This document shows positions 27,515-36,666 of a DNA stretch of 64,000 nucleotides, piece after piece (position 1 is the stretch's first letter; every line of letters begins with the position of its first letter). Location of the stretch: assembly GCF_012274275.1 (NCBI RefSeq), contig NZ_JAANZA010000003.1:124001-188000 (forward strand), written 5' to 3'. The notes beneath the pieces were generated by a model that saw only the letters and a list, made by a program, of their open reading frames with translations, did not search any database and was not told where the DNA came from. The DNA comes from Cryobacterium sp. BB307. Its GTDB lineage: Bacteria; Actinomycetota; Actinomycetes; Actinomycetales; Microbacteriaceae. The position numbers were made by a program, and so were the translations under genes.

Positions 27515-28954
27515 CTACCACCCGACCGGCAGGGCCTTCCCCTCCTCGTAGCCCGCGGCGGACTGCAGGCCCACAACCGCGCGGTCGCGGAACTCCGGGA
27601 TGCTGCGCGCGCCCGCGTAGCTCATCGACGAGCGCACGCCGGACGTGATCATGTCGATCAGGTCCTCGACGGAGGGGCGCTGCGGATCCAGGTAGATGCG
27701 GGAAGACGAGATGCCCTCGGCGAAGAGCGTCTTCCGCGCGAGTTCGTAGGCGTCGAGCCGGTCGAACCGCTCGTGCACAGCCTTGGTCGAGGCCATGCCC
27801 CAGCTCTCCTTGTACAGCTTGCCGTCGTCGTCGCGCTGCAGGACGCCCGGCGCCTCGATGGTGCCTGCGAACCAGGAGCCGATCATGACGGATGCCGCAC
27901 CTGCGGCCAGCGCGAGCGCCACGTCGCGGGGATAGCGCACTCCCCCGTCCGCCCACACCGAGGCACCGACCTCTCGCGCGGTGGCCGCGGTCTCCAGCAC
28001 GGCCGAGAACTGCGGACGGCCGACGGCCGTCATCATGCGGGTCGTGCACATGGCGCCGGGTCCGACGCCGACCTTGATGATGGTCGCACCGGCGTCGGCG
28101 AGGTCCCGCACCGCATCCGGGGTGACCACGTTGCCTGCCACGATCGGCACACCGAGACCAAGCGCCGTCACGGTCTGGACTGCCTTGACCATGCCGTCTT
28201 GAGCCCCGTGCGCGGTGTCGATAACCAGCACGTCGACACCGGCGCCGGCGAGCGCACGCGCCTTGGCCGCGACATCGCCGTTCATGCCGAGCGCTGCGGC
28301 AACCTTGAGCTTGCCGTCGGCGTCGACGTTCGGCTGGTACAGCGTCGAACGCAGGGCGCTCGTGCGGCTCAGTGTGCCCACGACCGCGCCGTGCCGCATG
28401 ACCGGGGCGAACGCGAGGTCCGCCGCGATCATCAGGTCGAATGCCTCGCGCGGGTCCCCGACGTCTTCGACGTCGATCGCCGGAAGGTTTTCTCGCACGA
28501 GGTCGCCGAGCCGCGCATCCGGCATCGCCTTCAACAATTCGGATGCGTCGATGCAGCCCGCGTACTTGCCACCACCGTCGAGCAGCACGATGCCGTGTCC
28601 TGCTGCGGCAGGCACGAGCCCCAGCGCCTTCGCCACGGTGTCACCCGTGTGCAGTTCGATCGGGGTGTCGTAGGCGACCGGCTGGTCCTTGACCCAGCGG
28701 ATCGCGGTGTCCAGTTCCTGCAGGTGCATGTCCTGCGGAAGCACGCCCAGACCACCACGGCGGGCGAGCGTCGCTGCGAGCCGAGCACCGGTGACCGAGT
28801 TCATGTTCGCCGAGACGAGGGGGATGGTCGCACCCGTGCCGTCATCGGTCGCGAGGGAGACATCGAGGCGGCTGGTCACGTCCGACCGGCTCGGCACGAG
28901 AAACACGTCCGAGTAGGTCAGATCGTGGGTCGGAGCCGCTTCGTAAAACCTCAT
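27515..28954 (-). CDS. guaB1: GuaB1-type IMP dehydrogenase-related protein (probable GMP reductase)
   Basis: A 479-residue TIM-barrel purine enzyme. The order is: N-terminal barrel part (LTYSDVFLVPSRSDV near 12), a CBS pair (about 95-205), then the rest of the barrel with VLVIDTAHGAQDGM near 240, the catalytic loop GVGPGAMCTTRMMTAVG near 300 (Cys) and YKESWGMAS near 395. Known mycobacterial GuaB1 proteins act as GMP reductases (GMP to IMP), which I take as the likely role. ATG 28954 gives the usual length; it is divergent from the dehydrogenase gene. Confidence 0.92.
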   Translation of the reverse strand: MRFYEAAPTHDLTYSDVFLVPSRSDVTSRLDVSLATDDGTGATIPLVSANMNSVTGARLAATLARRGGLGVLPQDMHLQELDTAIRWVKDQPVAYDTPIELHTGDTVAKALGLVPAAAGHGIVLLDGGGKYAGCIDASELLKAMPDARLGDLVRENLPAIDVEDVGDPREAFDLMIAADLAFAPVMRHGAVVGTLSRTSALRSTLYQPNVDADGKLKVAAALGMNGDVAAKARALAGAGVDVLVIDTAHGAQDGMVKAVQTVTALGLGVPIVAGNVVTPDAVRDLADAGATIIKVGVGPGAMCTTRMMTAVGRPQFSAVLETAATAREVGASVWADGGVRYPRDVALALAAGAASVMIGSWFAGTIEAPGVLQRDDDGKLYKESWGMASTKAVHERFDRLDAYELARKTLFAEGISSSRIYLDPQRPSVEDLIDMITSGVRSSMSYAGARSIPEFRDRAVVGLQSAAGYEEGKALPVGW

Positions 28955-29087
28955 GTTCTTAAGGCTAGCCTCTCGCCCTGCCCGTCGGCAGAGAGCAGTC
29001 AAACCGATTACGCTTGACCACTATGTGGCCGCTCGGAGGCCACGCGCGAGAGCACCCAGCAGTGACAATGAAAGTGGGCGGTCGGCT

Positions 29088-32000
29088 GTGTCAAGCCAGG
29101 AAACAGGGTTGGCCCCGGAGGATGCATCCTCGGGCGAGTTCGGAGCCAATGAGTGGCTCGTCGACGAGATGTACGAACGGTACCTCGCGGACAAGAACTC
29201 GGTCGACCGGTCGTGGTGGCCCATCCTCGAGAACTACAAGCCGGTAGACCAGCAGGACGCTGGGCAGACGGCAGCCTCCCAGCAGGATGCCGCACCGGTG
29301 ACCTCGGCGTCGAGCACCGCCGCACCGGCTCCCGCCACGCAGGAAGCGCCCGCACCGGCCCCTGCGCCGGAGCAGGCCACCGAGCCCGGGCATCCGGAGC
29401 AGCAGGTGACCGGCGAGCCCGCGATCCCCGAAGCGGTCATGGAGGCCGCACCGGCTGACGTCCAGGCGGCCGTTGCGCCGGCCCCGGCCGGCAGCCAGCC
29501 CATCGCGAGGACCACCTCGATTGAGCCGAAGCCCCAGCCGATTCCGGCCGAGGTGCCGCCCACAGGGCCGATCGACAAGACACCTGAGGAGCCCGCAGAA
29601 GAGCCCCAGGACAAGGTCAGCCCGCTGCGTGGCATGGCCAAGTCGCTCGCGACCAACATGGATCAGAGCCTCACGGTGCCGACCGCAACCAGCGTGCGCA
29701 CGGTCCCGGCGAAGCTGATGATCGACAACCGCATCGTCATCAACAACCACTTGAAGCGCGCCCGCGGCGGCAAGGTGTCGTTCACCCACCTCATCGGGTG
29801 GGCGATCGTGCAGGCCGCGAAGGAGTTCCCGAGCCAGAACGTCTACTACGAGGAGGTCGACGGCAAGCCGTCACTCGTGCAGGCGGCTCATGTGAACCTG
29901 GGCCTCGCGATCGACATCCCGAAGCCCGACGGCAGCCGCGCGCTGCTCGTCCCGAACATCAAGCGTGCGGACACCATGGGCTTCGGCGAATTCCTCGCCG
30001 AGTATGAGGCGCTGGTCGGCAAGGCTCGCGCCAACAAGCTCACCGCCGACGACTTCGCCGGAACGACGATCTCGCTCACAAACCCAGGCGGCATCGGCAC
30101 CGAACACTCGGTCCCCCGCCTGATGCGCGGTCAGGGCAGCATCATCGGCGCCGGTGCCCTCGACTACCCGGCCGAGTTCCAGGGCATGTCGCCGACCACG
30201 CTCGCCGATCTGGCGATCGGCAAGACCGTGACGCTGACCTCGACCTACGACCACCGCGTCATCCAGGGCGCCGGCTCCGGCGAGTTCCTCAAGAAGGTGC
30301 ACGAGCTGCTCACCGGCGAGCGCGGCTTCTACCAGGGCATCTTCTCCGCGTTGCGGATCCCGTACGACCCGATCCACTGGGCGCCGGACATCCACATCGA
30401 CCCGGCCAACATGGTCGACAAGACCGCGCGTGTGCAGGAGCTCATCAACTCGTTCCGCGTGCGCGGCCACCTGATGGCCGACGTCGACCCGCTCGAGTAC
30501 CGTCAGCGCACGCATCCGGATCTCGACATCGCGAGCCACGGACTGTCGTTCTGGGATCTCGACCGCGAGTTCGTGGTCGGCGGCTTCGGCGGCAAGCGCG
30601 CTGCCCTGCTGCGCGATGTGCTCGGGATGCTTCGTGACGCGTACTGCCGCACGGTCGGCATCGAGTACATGCACATCCAGGACCCGACCGAGCGCAAGTG
30701 GATCCAGGATCACGTCGAGACGCCGTACAAGAAGCCCAACCACGACGAGCAGATGCGCATCCTCGCGAAGCTCAACGAGGCGGAGGCGTTCGAGACGTTC
30801 CTGCAGACCAAGTACGTCGGGCAGAAGCGGTTCAGCCTCGAGGGAGCGGAGTCGCTCATCGCGCTCCTCGACTCGACGCTGCACGAGGCAGCCAAGGCGA
30901 ACCTCGAGGAGGTCGCCATCGGCATGGCCCACCGCGGCCGCCTCAACGTGCTCACCAACATCGCAGGCAAGACCTACGGTCAGATCTTCCGCGAGTTCGA
31001 GGGCACCCAGGACCCGCGCACGGTTCAGGGCTCCGGCGACGTGAAGTACCACCTCGGCACCGAGGGCACCTTCACCTCAGGGACCGGCGAGAAGATCCCG
31101 GTCTACCTCGCGGCCAACCCGTCGCACCTCGAGGCGGTGGACCCCGTCGTATCCGGCATCGTCCGGGCGAAGCAGGACCGCAAGCCGATCGGCAGCTTCC
31201 GCGTGCTCCCGCTCGTCATCCACGGCGACGCGGCGATGGCCGGCCAGGGAATCGTGGTCGAACTGCTGCAGATGTCGCAGCTGCGCGGCTACCGCGTCGG
31301 TGGCACCGTGCACATCGTCGTCAACAACCAGGTCGGCTTCACCACGCCTCCGAACGAGGGACGCACCTCGGTGTACTCGACGGATGTCGCCAAGACCGTC
31401 CAGGCACCGATCTTCCACGTGAACGGGGACGACCCGGAGGCGGTCGTGCGTGTCGCGCAGTTGGCGTTCGCGTTCCGCCAGGAGTTCCACAAGGACGTCG
31501 TCATCGACCTCGTCTGCTACCGCCGCCGCGGCCACAACGAGGGCGACGACCCGTCGATGACCCAGCCGCTGATGTACAACCTGATCGAGGCCAAGCGCTC
31601 CGTGCGTACCCTGTACGCCGAGGCCCTGGTCGGTCGTGGTGACATCACCCAGGAGGAGTACGAGGCGGCGCAGGCCGACTTCCAGGACCGCCTCGAGCGC
31701 GCGTTCGCCGAGACGCACGCGGCGCAGACCGGCTCCATCCCGGTCATCTCGCAGGACGAGAACGCCATATCCGACCTGGAGCGTCCGGACTCGCAGCAGG
31801 ACGACGCCGCCGGAGAACCGGAGACCACCGGTGTCGACCCGAGCGTGATCACGACAATCGGCGACGCACACGCCAACCCGCCTGCCGGGTTCACCGTGCA
31901 TCCGAAGATCCAGAACCTGCTCACCAAGCGAGTCGAGATGAGCCGCAACGGCGGCATCGACTGGGCGTTCGGCGAGCTCCTCGCGCTCGGATCGCTGGTC

Positions 32001-32978
32001 GTCGAGGGCACCCCGGTGCGCTTCGCCGGTCAGGACTCGCGTCGCGGTACCTTCGTGCAGCGTCACGCGGTCATCCACGACCGTCAGAACGGCCAGGAGT
32101 GGCTGCCGCTCGCGAACCTCAGCGAGAACCAGGCGCGCTTCTGGATCTACGACTCGCTGCTCAGCGAGTACGCGGCGATGGGCTACGAGTACGGCTACTC
32201 GGTCGAGCGTGCCGACGCGCTCGTGCTCTGGGAGGCACAGTTCGGCGACTTCGCCAACGGTGCGCAGATCATTGTGGACGAGTTCATCTCGAGTGCGGAG
32301 CAGAAGTGGGGCCAGCGCTCAAGCGTTGTGCTGCTTCTCCCCCACGGCTACGAGGGCCAGGGTCCTGACCACTCGTCCGCACGCATCGAGCGTTACCTGC
32401 AGCTGTGCGCCGAGAACAACATGACCGTTGCACGCCCGTCGACGCCTGCCTCGTACTTCCACCTGCTGCGCAGGCAGGCGTACGCGCGTCCCCGTCGCCC
32501 GCTGGTCGTGTTCACGCCGAAGTCGATGCTCCGCCTGCGCGGCGCCACGAGCGAGGTCGCGGACTTCACTTCGGGTCGCTTCGAGCCGGTGATCGACGAC
32601 CAGACGATCGCCGACAAGGCGGCAGTCAAGAAGGTGCTGCTGCACTCGGGCAAGGTGCACTACGACCTGCTCGCGGAGCGCGAGAAGCGCGGAGTGCAGA
32701 ACGACATCGCGCTTGTCCGCGTTGAGCAGTACTACCCGCTGCCGCTGCGCGAACTGGTCTCGGTGCTCGGCCAGTACCCGAATGCTGAGCTGGTCTGGGT
32801 TCAGGAAGAGCCGGAGAACCAGGGCGCCTGGCCGTTCATCTGCATCGAGTTGCTGCGCGTCGGCAAGCGCGACCTGAGCGTCGTCTGCCGTCCGGCATCC
32901 GCGTCACCCGCAACCGGCTCGTCGAAGCGGAGTGCGCAGGAGCAGACGGACATCCTGGACCGCGCGCTCGCCCTGTAG
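29088..32978 (+). CDS. kgd: Multifunctional 2-oxoglutarate dehydrogenase (E2-like + E1) / 2-oxoglutarate decarboxylase
   Basis: The actinobacterial fusion converting 2-oxoglutarate to succinyl-CoA in the TCA cycle, with a separate E3 and E2 lipoyl donor. 1296 residues: a short helical segment (GEFGANEWLVDEMYERYL near 15), a Pro/Ala-rich linker (about 50-170), an E2-type acyltransferase domain (about 180-425; TYDHRVIQGAGSGEF with the catalytic His), then the thiamine-diphosphate E1 part (about 450-1296; HGDAAMAGQG near 713 and VNNQVGFTT near 745). As usual for this fusion there is no lipoyl domain. The frame is open upstream to 28953; GTG 29088 starts at the family N-terminus. Confidence 0.96.
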   Translation: MSSQETGLAPEDASSGEFGANEWLVDEMYERYLADKNSVDRSWWPILENYKPVDQQDAGQTAASQQDAAPVTSASSTAAPAPATQEAPAPAPAPEQATEPGHPEQQVTGEPAIPEAVMEAAPADVQAAVAPAPAGSQPIARTTSIEPKPQPIPAEVPPTGPIDKTPEEPAEEPQDKVSPLRGMAKSLATNMDQSLTVPTATSVRTVPAKLMIDNRIVINNHLKRARGGKVSFTHLIGWAIVQAAKEFPSQNVYYEEVDGKPSLVQAAHVNLGLAIDIPKPDGSRALLVPNIKRADTMGFGEFLAEYEALVGKARANKLTADDFAGTTISLTNPGGIGTEHSVPRLMRGQGSIIGAGALDYPAEFQGMSPTTLADLAIGKTVTLTSTYDHRVIQGAGSGEFLKKVHELLTGERGFYQGIFSALRIPYDPIHWAPDIHIDPANMVDKTARVQELINSFRVRGHLMADVDPLEYRQRTHPDLDIASHGLSFWDLDREFVVGGFGGKRAALLRDVLGMLRDAYCRTVGIEYMHIQDPTERKWIQDHVETPYKKPNHDEQMRILAKLNEAEAFETFLQTKYVGQKRFSLEGAESLIALLDSTLHEAAKANLEEVAIGMAHRGRLNVLTNIAGKTYGQIFREFEGTQDPRTVQGSGDVKYHLGTEGTFTSGTGEKIPVYLAANPSHLEAVDPVVSGIVRAKQDRKPIGSFRVLPLVIHGDAAMAGQGIVVELLQMSQLRGYRVGGTVHIVVNNQVGFTTPPNEGRTSVYSTDVAKTVQAPIFHVNGDDPEAVVRVAQLAFAFRQEFHKDVVIDLVCYRRRGHNEGDDPSMTQPLMYNLIEAKRSVRTLYAEALVGRGDITQEEYEAAQADFQDRLERAFAETHAAQTGSIPVISQDENAISDLERPDSQQDDAAGEPETTGVDPSVITTIGDAHANPPAGFTVHPKIQNLLTKRVEMSRNGGIDWAFGELLALGSLVVEGTPVRFAGQDSRRGTFVQRHAVIHDRQNGQEWLPLANLSENQARFWIYDSLLSEYAAMGYEYGYSVERADALVLWEAQFGDFANGAQIIVDEFISSAEQKWGQRSSVVLLLPHGYEGQGPDHSSARIERYLQLCAENNMTVARPSTPASYFHLLRRQAYARPRRPLVVFTPKSMLRLRGATSEVADFTSGRFEPVIDDQTIADKAAVKKVLLHSGKVHYDLLAEREKRGVQNDIALVRVEQYYPLPLRELVSVLGQYPNAELVWVQEEPENQGAWPFICIELLRVGKRDLSVVCRPASASPATGSSKRSAQEQTDILDRALAL

Positions 32979-33485
32979 CTAGTCGGTGAGGGGCCGGAGA
33001 GCCTTCTCCGGTTCCTCGTCGGGCGCAACGCCGGCGAGGATCGCAGCGGAGAGCTCGTAGAGCTGCTCCACCTGCGCGTCGGTGAGTCGATCGAAGACGT
33101 GGTCGACGACGGTGGTGACGTGGCCGGGAGCCGCATCAACCAGCACGCGCATTCCCTCGTCGGTGAGGCACGCGTAAGTGACGCGCTTGTCCGCGGGGTC
33201 GGCGTCCTTGCGGATCCAGCCCAGTTCCTCGAGCTTGCGGACGGCGTGCGAAAGCCTGCTGACGGATGACAGAAGGACGTCGGCAAGGTCACTGATGGTC
33301 AGAGCGCGATCCGGTGCCTCGGAGAGCATCGCGAGGATCATGTAGTAGGCATGCGGCATGCCGGATTTGCGCTGCAGGTCTCGATCGAGCAGCTGCTGCA
33401 ACTGGCCGGACGCCACCAGGTACGCACGCCACGCGCGCTGCTCGCGGTCGTTCAGCCAGCGGAAGGGCTTCTGCTCGTCGGTCAC
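32979..33485 (-). CDS. MarR-family transcriptional regulator
   Basis: A 168-residue winged-helix regulator: helical dimerisation parts at both ends, recognition region ALTISDLADVLLSSVSRLSHAVRKLEELGWI (about 75-105) and wing RKDADPADKRVTYACLTDEG (about 105-125). It is divergent from an NAD(P)-binding oxidoreductase gene and there is a MarR-type palindrome between them, so autoregulation and control of that gene are likely. Its stop directly abuts the stop of kgd. Confidence 0.93.
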   Translation of the reverse strand: MTDEQKPFRWLNDREQRAWRAYLVASGQLQQLLDRDLQRKSGMPHAYYMILAMLSEAPDRALTISDLADVLLSSVSRLSHAVRKLEELGWIRKDADPADKRVTYACLTDEGMRVLVDAAPGHVTTVVDHVFDRLTDAQVEQLYELSAAILAGVAPDEEPEKALRPLTD

Positions 33486-33506
33486 GTATCCATTCTAGCT
33501 TTTTAC

Positions 33507-33518
33507 TTGAATGTTCAA
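33507..33518. promoter_or_regulatory. Probable MarR operator overlapping the marR promoter
   Basis: TTGAATGTTCAA is a palindrome (TTGAA-TG-TTCAA), typical of MarR-family operators. On the minus strand it overlaps a -35-like TTGAAC, with TAGAAT as the -10 about 15 nt on, in front of the marR start at 33485. This fits autorepression. Confidence 0.6.
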
Positions 33519-33577
33519 ACAAACGGGTGACGGTCGGGTATCTCGGTTACGGTCGATCAACGAAGTGGGAGCATCGC

Positions 33578-34201
33578 ATGACCACCATCAGCATCGTCGG
33601 AGCGGGTAACGTCGCCCGCGGTATCGCCACTCGTGCCGTCGCCGCCGGTGACGACGTCCAACTCCTTGTGCGCAATCAGGAACAGGGCAACGCGCTAGCT
33701 GGAGAGCTCGGCGGCAAAGTCACCGCCGCGATGATCGGCGGACCGGTGCACGGTGAACTGGTGTTCCTCGCGGTCCCATTCTCCGCCGCGCCCGAGCTGG
33801 TCAGGGCCTTCGATGGCTTCACCGGCAAGGTGGTCGTCGATTCGTCGAACCCGATCAATGATGACTTCACGGGCCTTGCTACTGCGCCGGGAACATCCGG
33901 TGCCGAAGAGATTCAGAAGCTCGCCCCAAACGCGAGGGTCGTGAAGGCGTTCAATACGGTCTTCGCTCCGAATGTGATCGCGGGCACCAAAAACGGTCAC
34001 CAGCTTGACCTGTTCATCGCAGCCGATGATGCCGATGCCAAGGCTGCGGTCGCTGAATTCGGCGACAAGATCGGGTTCCGGGTGATCGACATCGGTGCGC
34101 TTGCTCAAGCCTCGGTCATGGAAGCAATCGCCTGGCTGCACATGCAGCTGCAGTTCACGCGTGGCACCAACTTCCAGTCGGCGATCGTCATCCTTGACTG
34201 A
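33578..34201 (+). CDS. NADP-binding oxidoreductase (F420-dependent NADP reductase-like)
   Basis: A 207-residue Rossmann protein: SIVGAGNVARGIATRAV at 5-21, GELVFLAVPFSA near 65, VVVDSSNPINDD near 87, VVKAFNTVFAPNV near 120 and a C-terminal helix ending MQLQFTRGTNFQSAIVIL. The fold matches the NADPH-dependent F420 reductase / ketopantoate-like N-terminal domain family; F420 use is not shown. ATG 33578; the open frame extends upstream over marR. Likely controlled by the divergent MarR protein. Confidence 0.85.
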   Translation: MTTISIVGAGNVARGIATRAVAAGDDVQLLVRNQEQGNALAGELGGKVTAAMIGGPVHGELVFLAVPFSAAPELVRAFDGFTGKVVVDSSNPINDDFTGLATAPGTSGAEEIQKLAPNARVVKAFNTVFAPNVIAGTKNGHQLDLFIAADDADAKAAVAEFGDKIGFRVIDIGALAQASVMEAIAWLHMQLQFTRGTNFQSAIVILD

Positions 34202-34221
34202 TCGGTCCCGCTGCGGGCGAA

Positions 34222-34281
34222 CGCGCCCGCTCCGGACATCCGCGCCTGGCGCACCTGTCGCGACCGTCCGGAACGGGCGCG
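34222..34281. terminator. Long inverted repeat between convergent genes
   Basis: A 16-nt arm at 34222-34237 pairs with 34266-34281 with one mismatch, around a 28-nt loop. It lies between the stops of the reductase gene (34201) and rsrA (34286) and can serve as a bidirectional terminator. Confidence 0.55.
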
Positions 34282-34285
34282 TCGC

Positions 34286-34528
34286 TCAGTGGGAGGACTG
34301 AACCTCTCGGATGCGCTCCAGCACGTGCGAGCGCAGATCCGCGGGTGCCTTCTCCTGGCAGGCGCGCTGGATCGCCTGCATGAGCACGCGACCCACTTCC
34401 GCCTCTGCGGAGCAGTCATCGCATGACTTCATGTGCTCTGTGATGTCGGCGACATCCTCACGGCACAGTTCGTTGTGAAGGTATTCCTCGAGTTCGGCTT
34501 TGGCCTTCTCGCATCCGCAGTCGGTCAT
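34286..34528 (-). CDS. rsrA: Zinc-binding anti-sigma factor (RsrA family)
   Basis: An 80-residue redox-sensing anti-sigma factor that holds SigR inactive under reducing conditions and releases it on disulfide formation with zinc loss. The ZAS motif is complete: His in [11 protein letters not shown] (H-x3-C-x2-C near residues 32-39), plus Cys 4, 6 and 22. Its ATG overlaps the sigR stop by 4 nt (34525-34528), so the pair is coupled, as in other actinobacteria. It is of the mycothiol-system anti-sigma subfamily. Confidence 0.93.
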   Translation of the reverse strand: MTDCGCEKAKAELEEYLHNELCREDVADITEHMKSCDDCSAEAEVGRVLMQAIQRACQEKAPADLRSHVLERIREVQSSH

Positions 34529-35223
34529 TTCTTCTCTCCCGAAACCTGTGCAGCGGTCGCGAGCCCACGACCCCGCGCGTAGCCGGCAAGCAGCTCGCGA
34601 AGCATCCGCCTGCCACGATGCAGGCGACTCATCACGGTGCCAACCGGAGTCTTCATGATGTCGGCGATCTCCTGGTAGGAGAAGCCCTCAACGTCGGCCA
34701 AGTAGACCGCGAGCCGGAAGTCCTCGGAGATGGACTGCAGCGCTTCCTTCACGGCCGAGTCCGGCATGCGGTCGATCGCTTCGGCCTCGGCCGAGCGTGA
34801 CGACATCGAGGTGGCGGACTCCGCGCCGCCCAGCTGCCAGTCCTCGAGCTCGTCGATGGTGCCCTGGTACGGGTTGCGCTGGTTCTTGCGGTAGCTGTTG
34901 ATGTACGTGTTGGTGAGGATGCGGTACAGCCAGGCCTTCAGGTTCGTGCCCTGCTTGAACTGGCGGAAGGCGGCGAACGCCTTCACGAACGTCTCTTGCA
35001 CCAGGTCGGCCGCGTCGGCCGGGTTGCGCGTCATGCGCATGGCGGCGCCGTACAGCTGATCCATGAACGGGATCGCCTGCTCCTCGAAGAGCGCCCGCAG
35101 GCGGTCATCGTCGACGGGGGTGGGCTCCGCGTTATCCGTGCTTGTCATCGCCGCCAAGCTTAGTTCCAGAGCATGAACATCCACCGTGGATGGTGGCGCA
35201 TCGGGTGCGAGGATCGCGGTCAC
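34525..35223 (-). CDS. sigR: ECF sigma factor SigR/SigH (thiol-oxidative stress)
   Basis: A sigma factor directing transcription of thioredoxin, mycothiol and proteolysis genes during disulfide stress. 232 residues from the GTG at 35223 (AAAGG 6 nt before it). Region 2 spans [29 protein letters not shown] and [23 protein letters not shown] (about 55-110); region 4 spans [27 protein letters not shown] and [15 protein letters not shown] (about 165-210). An internal ATG (35148) would give a form 25 residues shorter, beginning nearer region 2. In Streptomyces SigR also has long and short forms, so both starts may be used. A matching SigR promoter lies upstream. Confidence 0.95.
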   Translation of the reverse strand: MTAILAPDAPPSTVDVHALELSLAAMTSTDNAEPTPVDDDRLRALFEEQAIPFMDQLYGAAMRMTRNPADAADLVQETFVKAFAAFRQFKQGTNLKAWLYRILTNTYINSYRKNQRNPYQGTIDELEDWQLGGAESATSMSSRSAEAEAIDRMPDSAVKEALQSISEDFRLAVYLADVEGFSYQEIADIMKTPVGTVMSRLHRGRRMLRELLAGYARGRGLATAAQVSGEKK

Positions 35224-35259
35224 ACTGGGCCTTTCTTAGCGGCGGGATACTACCCTGAT

Positions 35260-35285
35260 AACCGATGCTGACTTCTAGATATTCC
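35260..35285 (-). promoter_or_regulatory. Consensus SigR-dependent promoter of sigR
   Basis: On the minus strand GGAAT (35285-35281) and GTT (35262-35260) are separated by exactly 18 nt, matching the SigR/SigH consensus GGAAT-N18-GTT. It lies about 37 nt before the sigR start, so sigR is probably autoregulated. The promoter overlaps the first codons of the divergent aroA (start 35265). Confidence 0.8.
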
Positions 35286-36659
35286 AAACCTGAGTTCAAT
35301 CCGTACGGAAACGACGATCCAGACGACGCGACCGAGAACGGGCCGTGGGAGGCGCCGCGTTCCGCCGGGCCGCTGAGCGCGCACGTTTCGCTCCCCGGCT
35401 CGAAGTCGCTCACCAACCGTGAGCTCGTGCTCTCTGCGGTCGCATCCGGGCCGTCGCGGCTCCGCTCCCCCCTCCACTCGCGCGACACCGCGCTCATGGT
35501 GCAGGCGCTGAAGGCCCTCGGCGTCGGCATCGAAGAGACACCGGGCACCGGCGAGTACGGGCCCGATCTCGTGATCACCCCCGGCGAGCTCAGCGGCGGC
35601 GCATCCATCGACTGCGGTCTCGCGGGCACGGTGATGCGGTTCGTCCCGCCGTTGGCGGCGCTCGCTCTCGGGCCGGTGGCGTTCGACGGCGACCCGCACG
35701 CACGCAAGCGGCCGATGCGCACGACCATCGATTCGCTGCGCCGCCTCGGCGTCTCGGTCTCGGATGACGGTCGCGGCACCCTCCCATTCAGCCTGTACGG
35801 CACCGGACGCGTCGCCGGCGGCACCATCGAGGTCGACGCGTCGGCATCCAGCCAGTTCGTCTCCGCGCTGCTGCTCGTCGGCGCTCGGTTCGACAACGGA
35901 CTGGAACTGCGTCACACGGGCGACAAGCTGCCCAGCCTGCCGCACATCGACATGACGATCGCAACCCTCGCCGGTCGCGGCGTCAGGGTCGAGAACCCGA
36001 GCCCCGGCGTGTGGATCGTGCCGCCCAGCCCGGTCGCCGGTCTCGGCGTGACCCTCGAACCGGACCTCTCCAACGCGGCACCATTCCTGGCGGCCGCGCT
36101 GGTCGCGAGCGGTTCCGTCACTGTTCAGAACTGGCCGGATGCGACGAGCCAGGTCGGCGCGGAACTGGAGCGGCTGCTGCCGCTCTTCGGTGGCGTCGTC
36201 ACGCGATCCGACGGCAACCTCACCGTCGAGGGTTCCGGAACCATCCACGGTGTCGAGCTGGACTTGAGCTTCGGCGGCGAACTGGTGCCCGCCCTGGTCG
36301 CGCTCGCGGCACTCGCCGACGGCCCGAGCCGGTTCACCGGCATCGGCCACCTCCGCGGCCACGAGACCGACCGCCTCGACGCGCTCGCGACCGAGGTCAA
36401 CGCGCTCGGCGGCAAGGTCACCGTGCTTGAGGACGGACTCGCAATCGACCCGCAGCCGCTGCACGGCGGGCTCTGGCGCAGCTACGAGGATCACCGGATG
36501 GCGACAACCGGCGCGATCATCGGGCTCGCGGTCGACGGGGTCGCGATCGACGACATCGGCACCACCGCGAAGACCCTCCCGGAGTTCCCGGAACTGTGGC
36601 AGCAGATGATCCGTCCGAGCGCGAAGCCGGTCGACCCGCTGAACCTGGGGCTGATGTGA
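35265..36659 (+). CDS. aroA: 5-enolpyruvylshikimate-3-phosphate synthase
   Basis: Shikimate pathway step joining phosphoenolpyruvate to shikimate 3-phosphate, leading to chorismate. 464 residues with a polar N-terminal extension of about 40 residues, then SLPGSKSLTNRELVLSA near 45 (PEP-binding Lys), GLAGTVMRFVPPL near 115, DPHARKRPMRTTIDSL near 145, ASSQFVSALLLVG near 190 and YEDHRMATTGAIIG near 410. Operon with rsgA (8-nt gap) and hisN. The ATG lies inside the sigR promoter on the other strand; a later start would shorten only the poorly conserved extension. Confidence 0.95.
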   Translation: MLTSRYSKPEFNPYGNDDPDDATENGPWEAPRSAGPLSAHVSLPGSKSLTNRELVLSAVASGPSRLRSPLHSRDTALMVQALKALGVGIEETPGTGEYGPDLVITPGELSGGASIDCGLAGTVMRFVPPLAALALGPVAFDGDPHARKRPMRTTIDSLRRLGVSVSDDGRGTLPFSLYGTGRVAGGTIEVDASASSQFVSALLLVGARFDNGLELRHTGDKLPSLPHIDMTIATLAGRGVRVENPSPGVWIVPPSPVAGLGVTLEPDLSNAAPFLAAALVASGSVTVQNWPDATSQVGAELERLLPLFGGVVTRSDGNLTVEGSGTIHGVELDLSFGGELVPALVALAALADGPSRFTGIGHLRGHETDRLDALATEVNALGGKVTVLEDGLAIDPQPLHGGLWRSYEDHRMATTGAIIGLAVDGVAIDDIGTTAKTLPEFPELWQQMIRPSAKPVDPLNLGLM

Positions 36660-36666
36660 GCCGCCG

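Noticed and set aside
28953..29087. Earlier start of the 2-oxoglutarate dehydrogenase
   Set aside because: The extra 45 residues are basic and unlike the family N-terminus, and the region must hold the divergent promoters of guaB1 and kgd.
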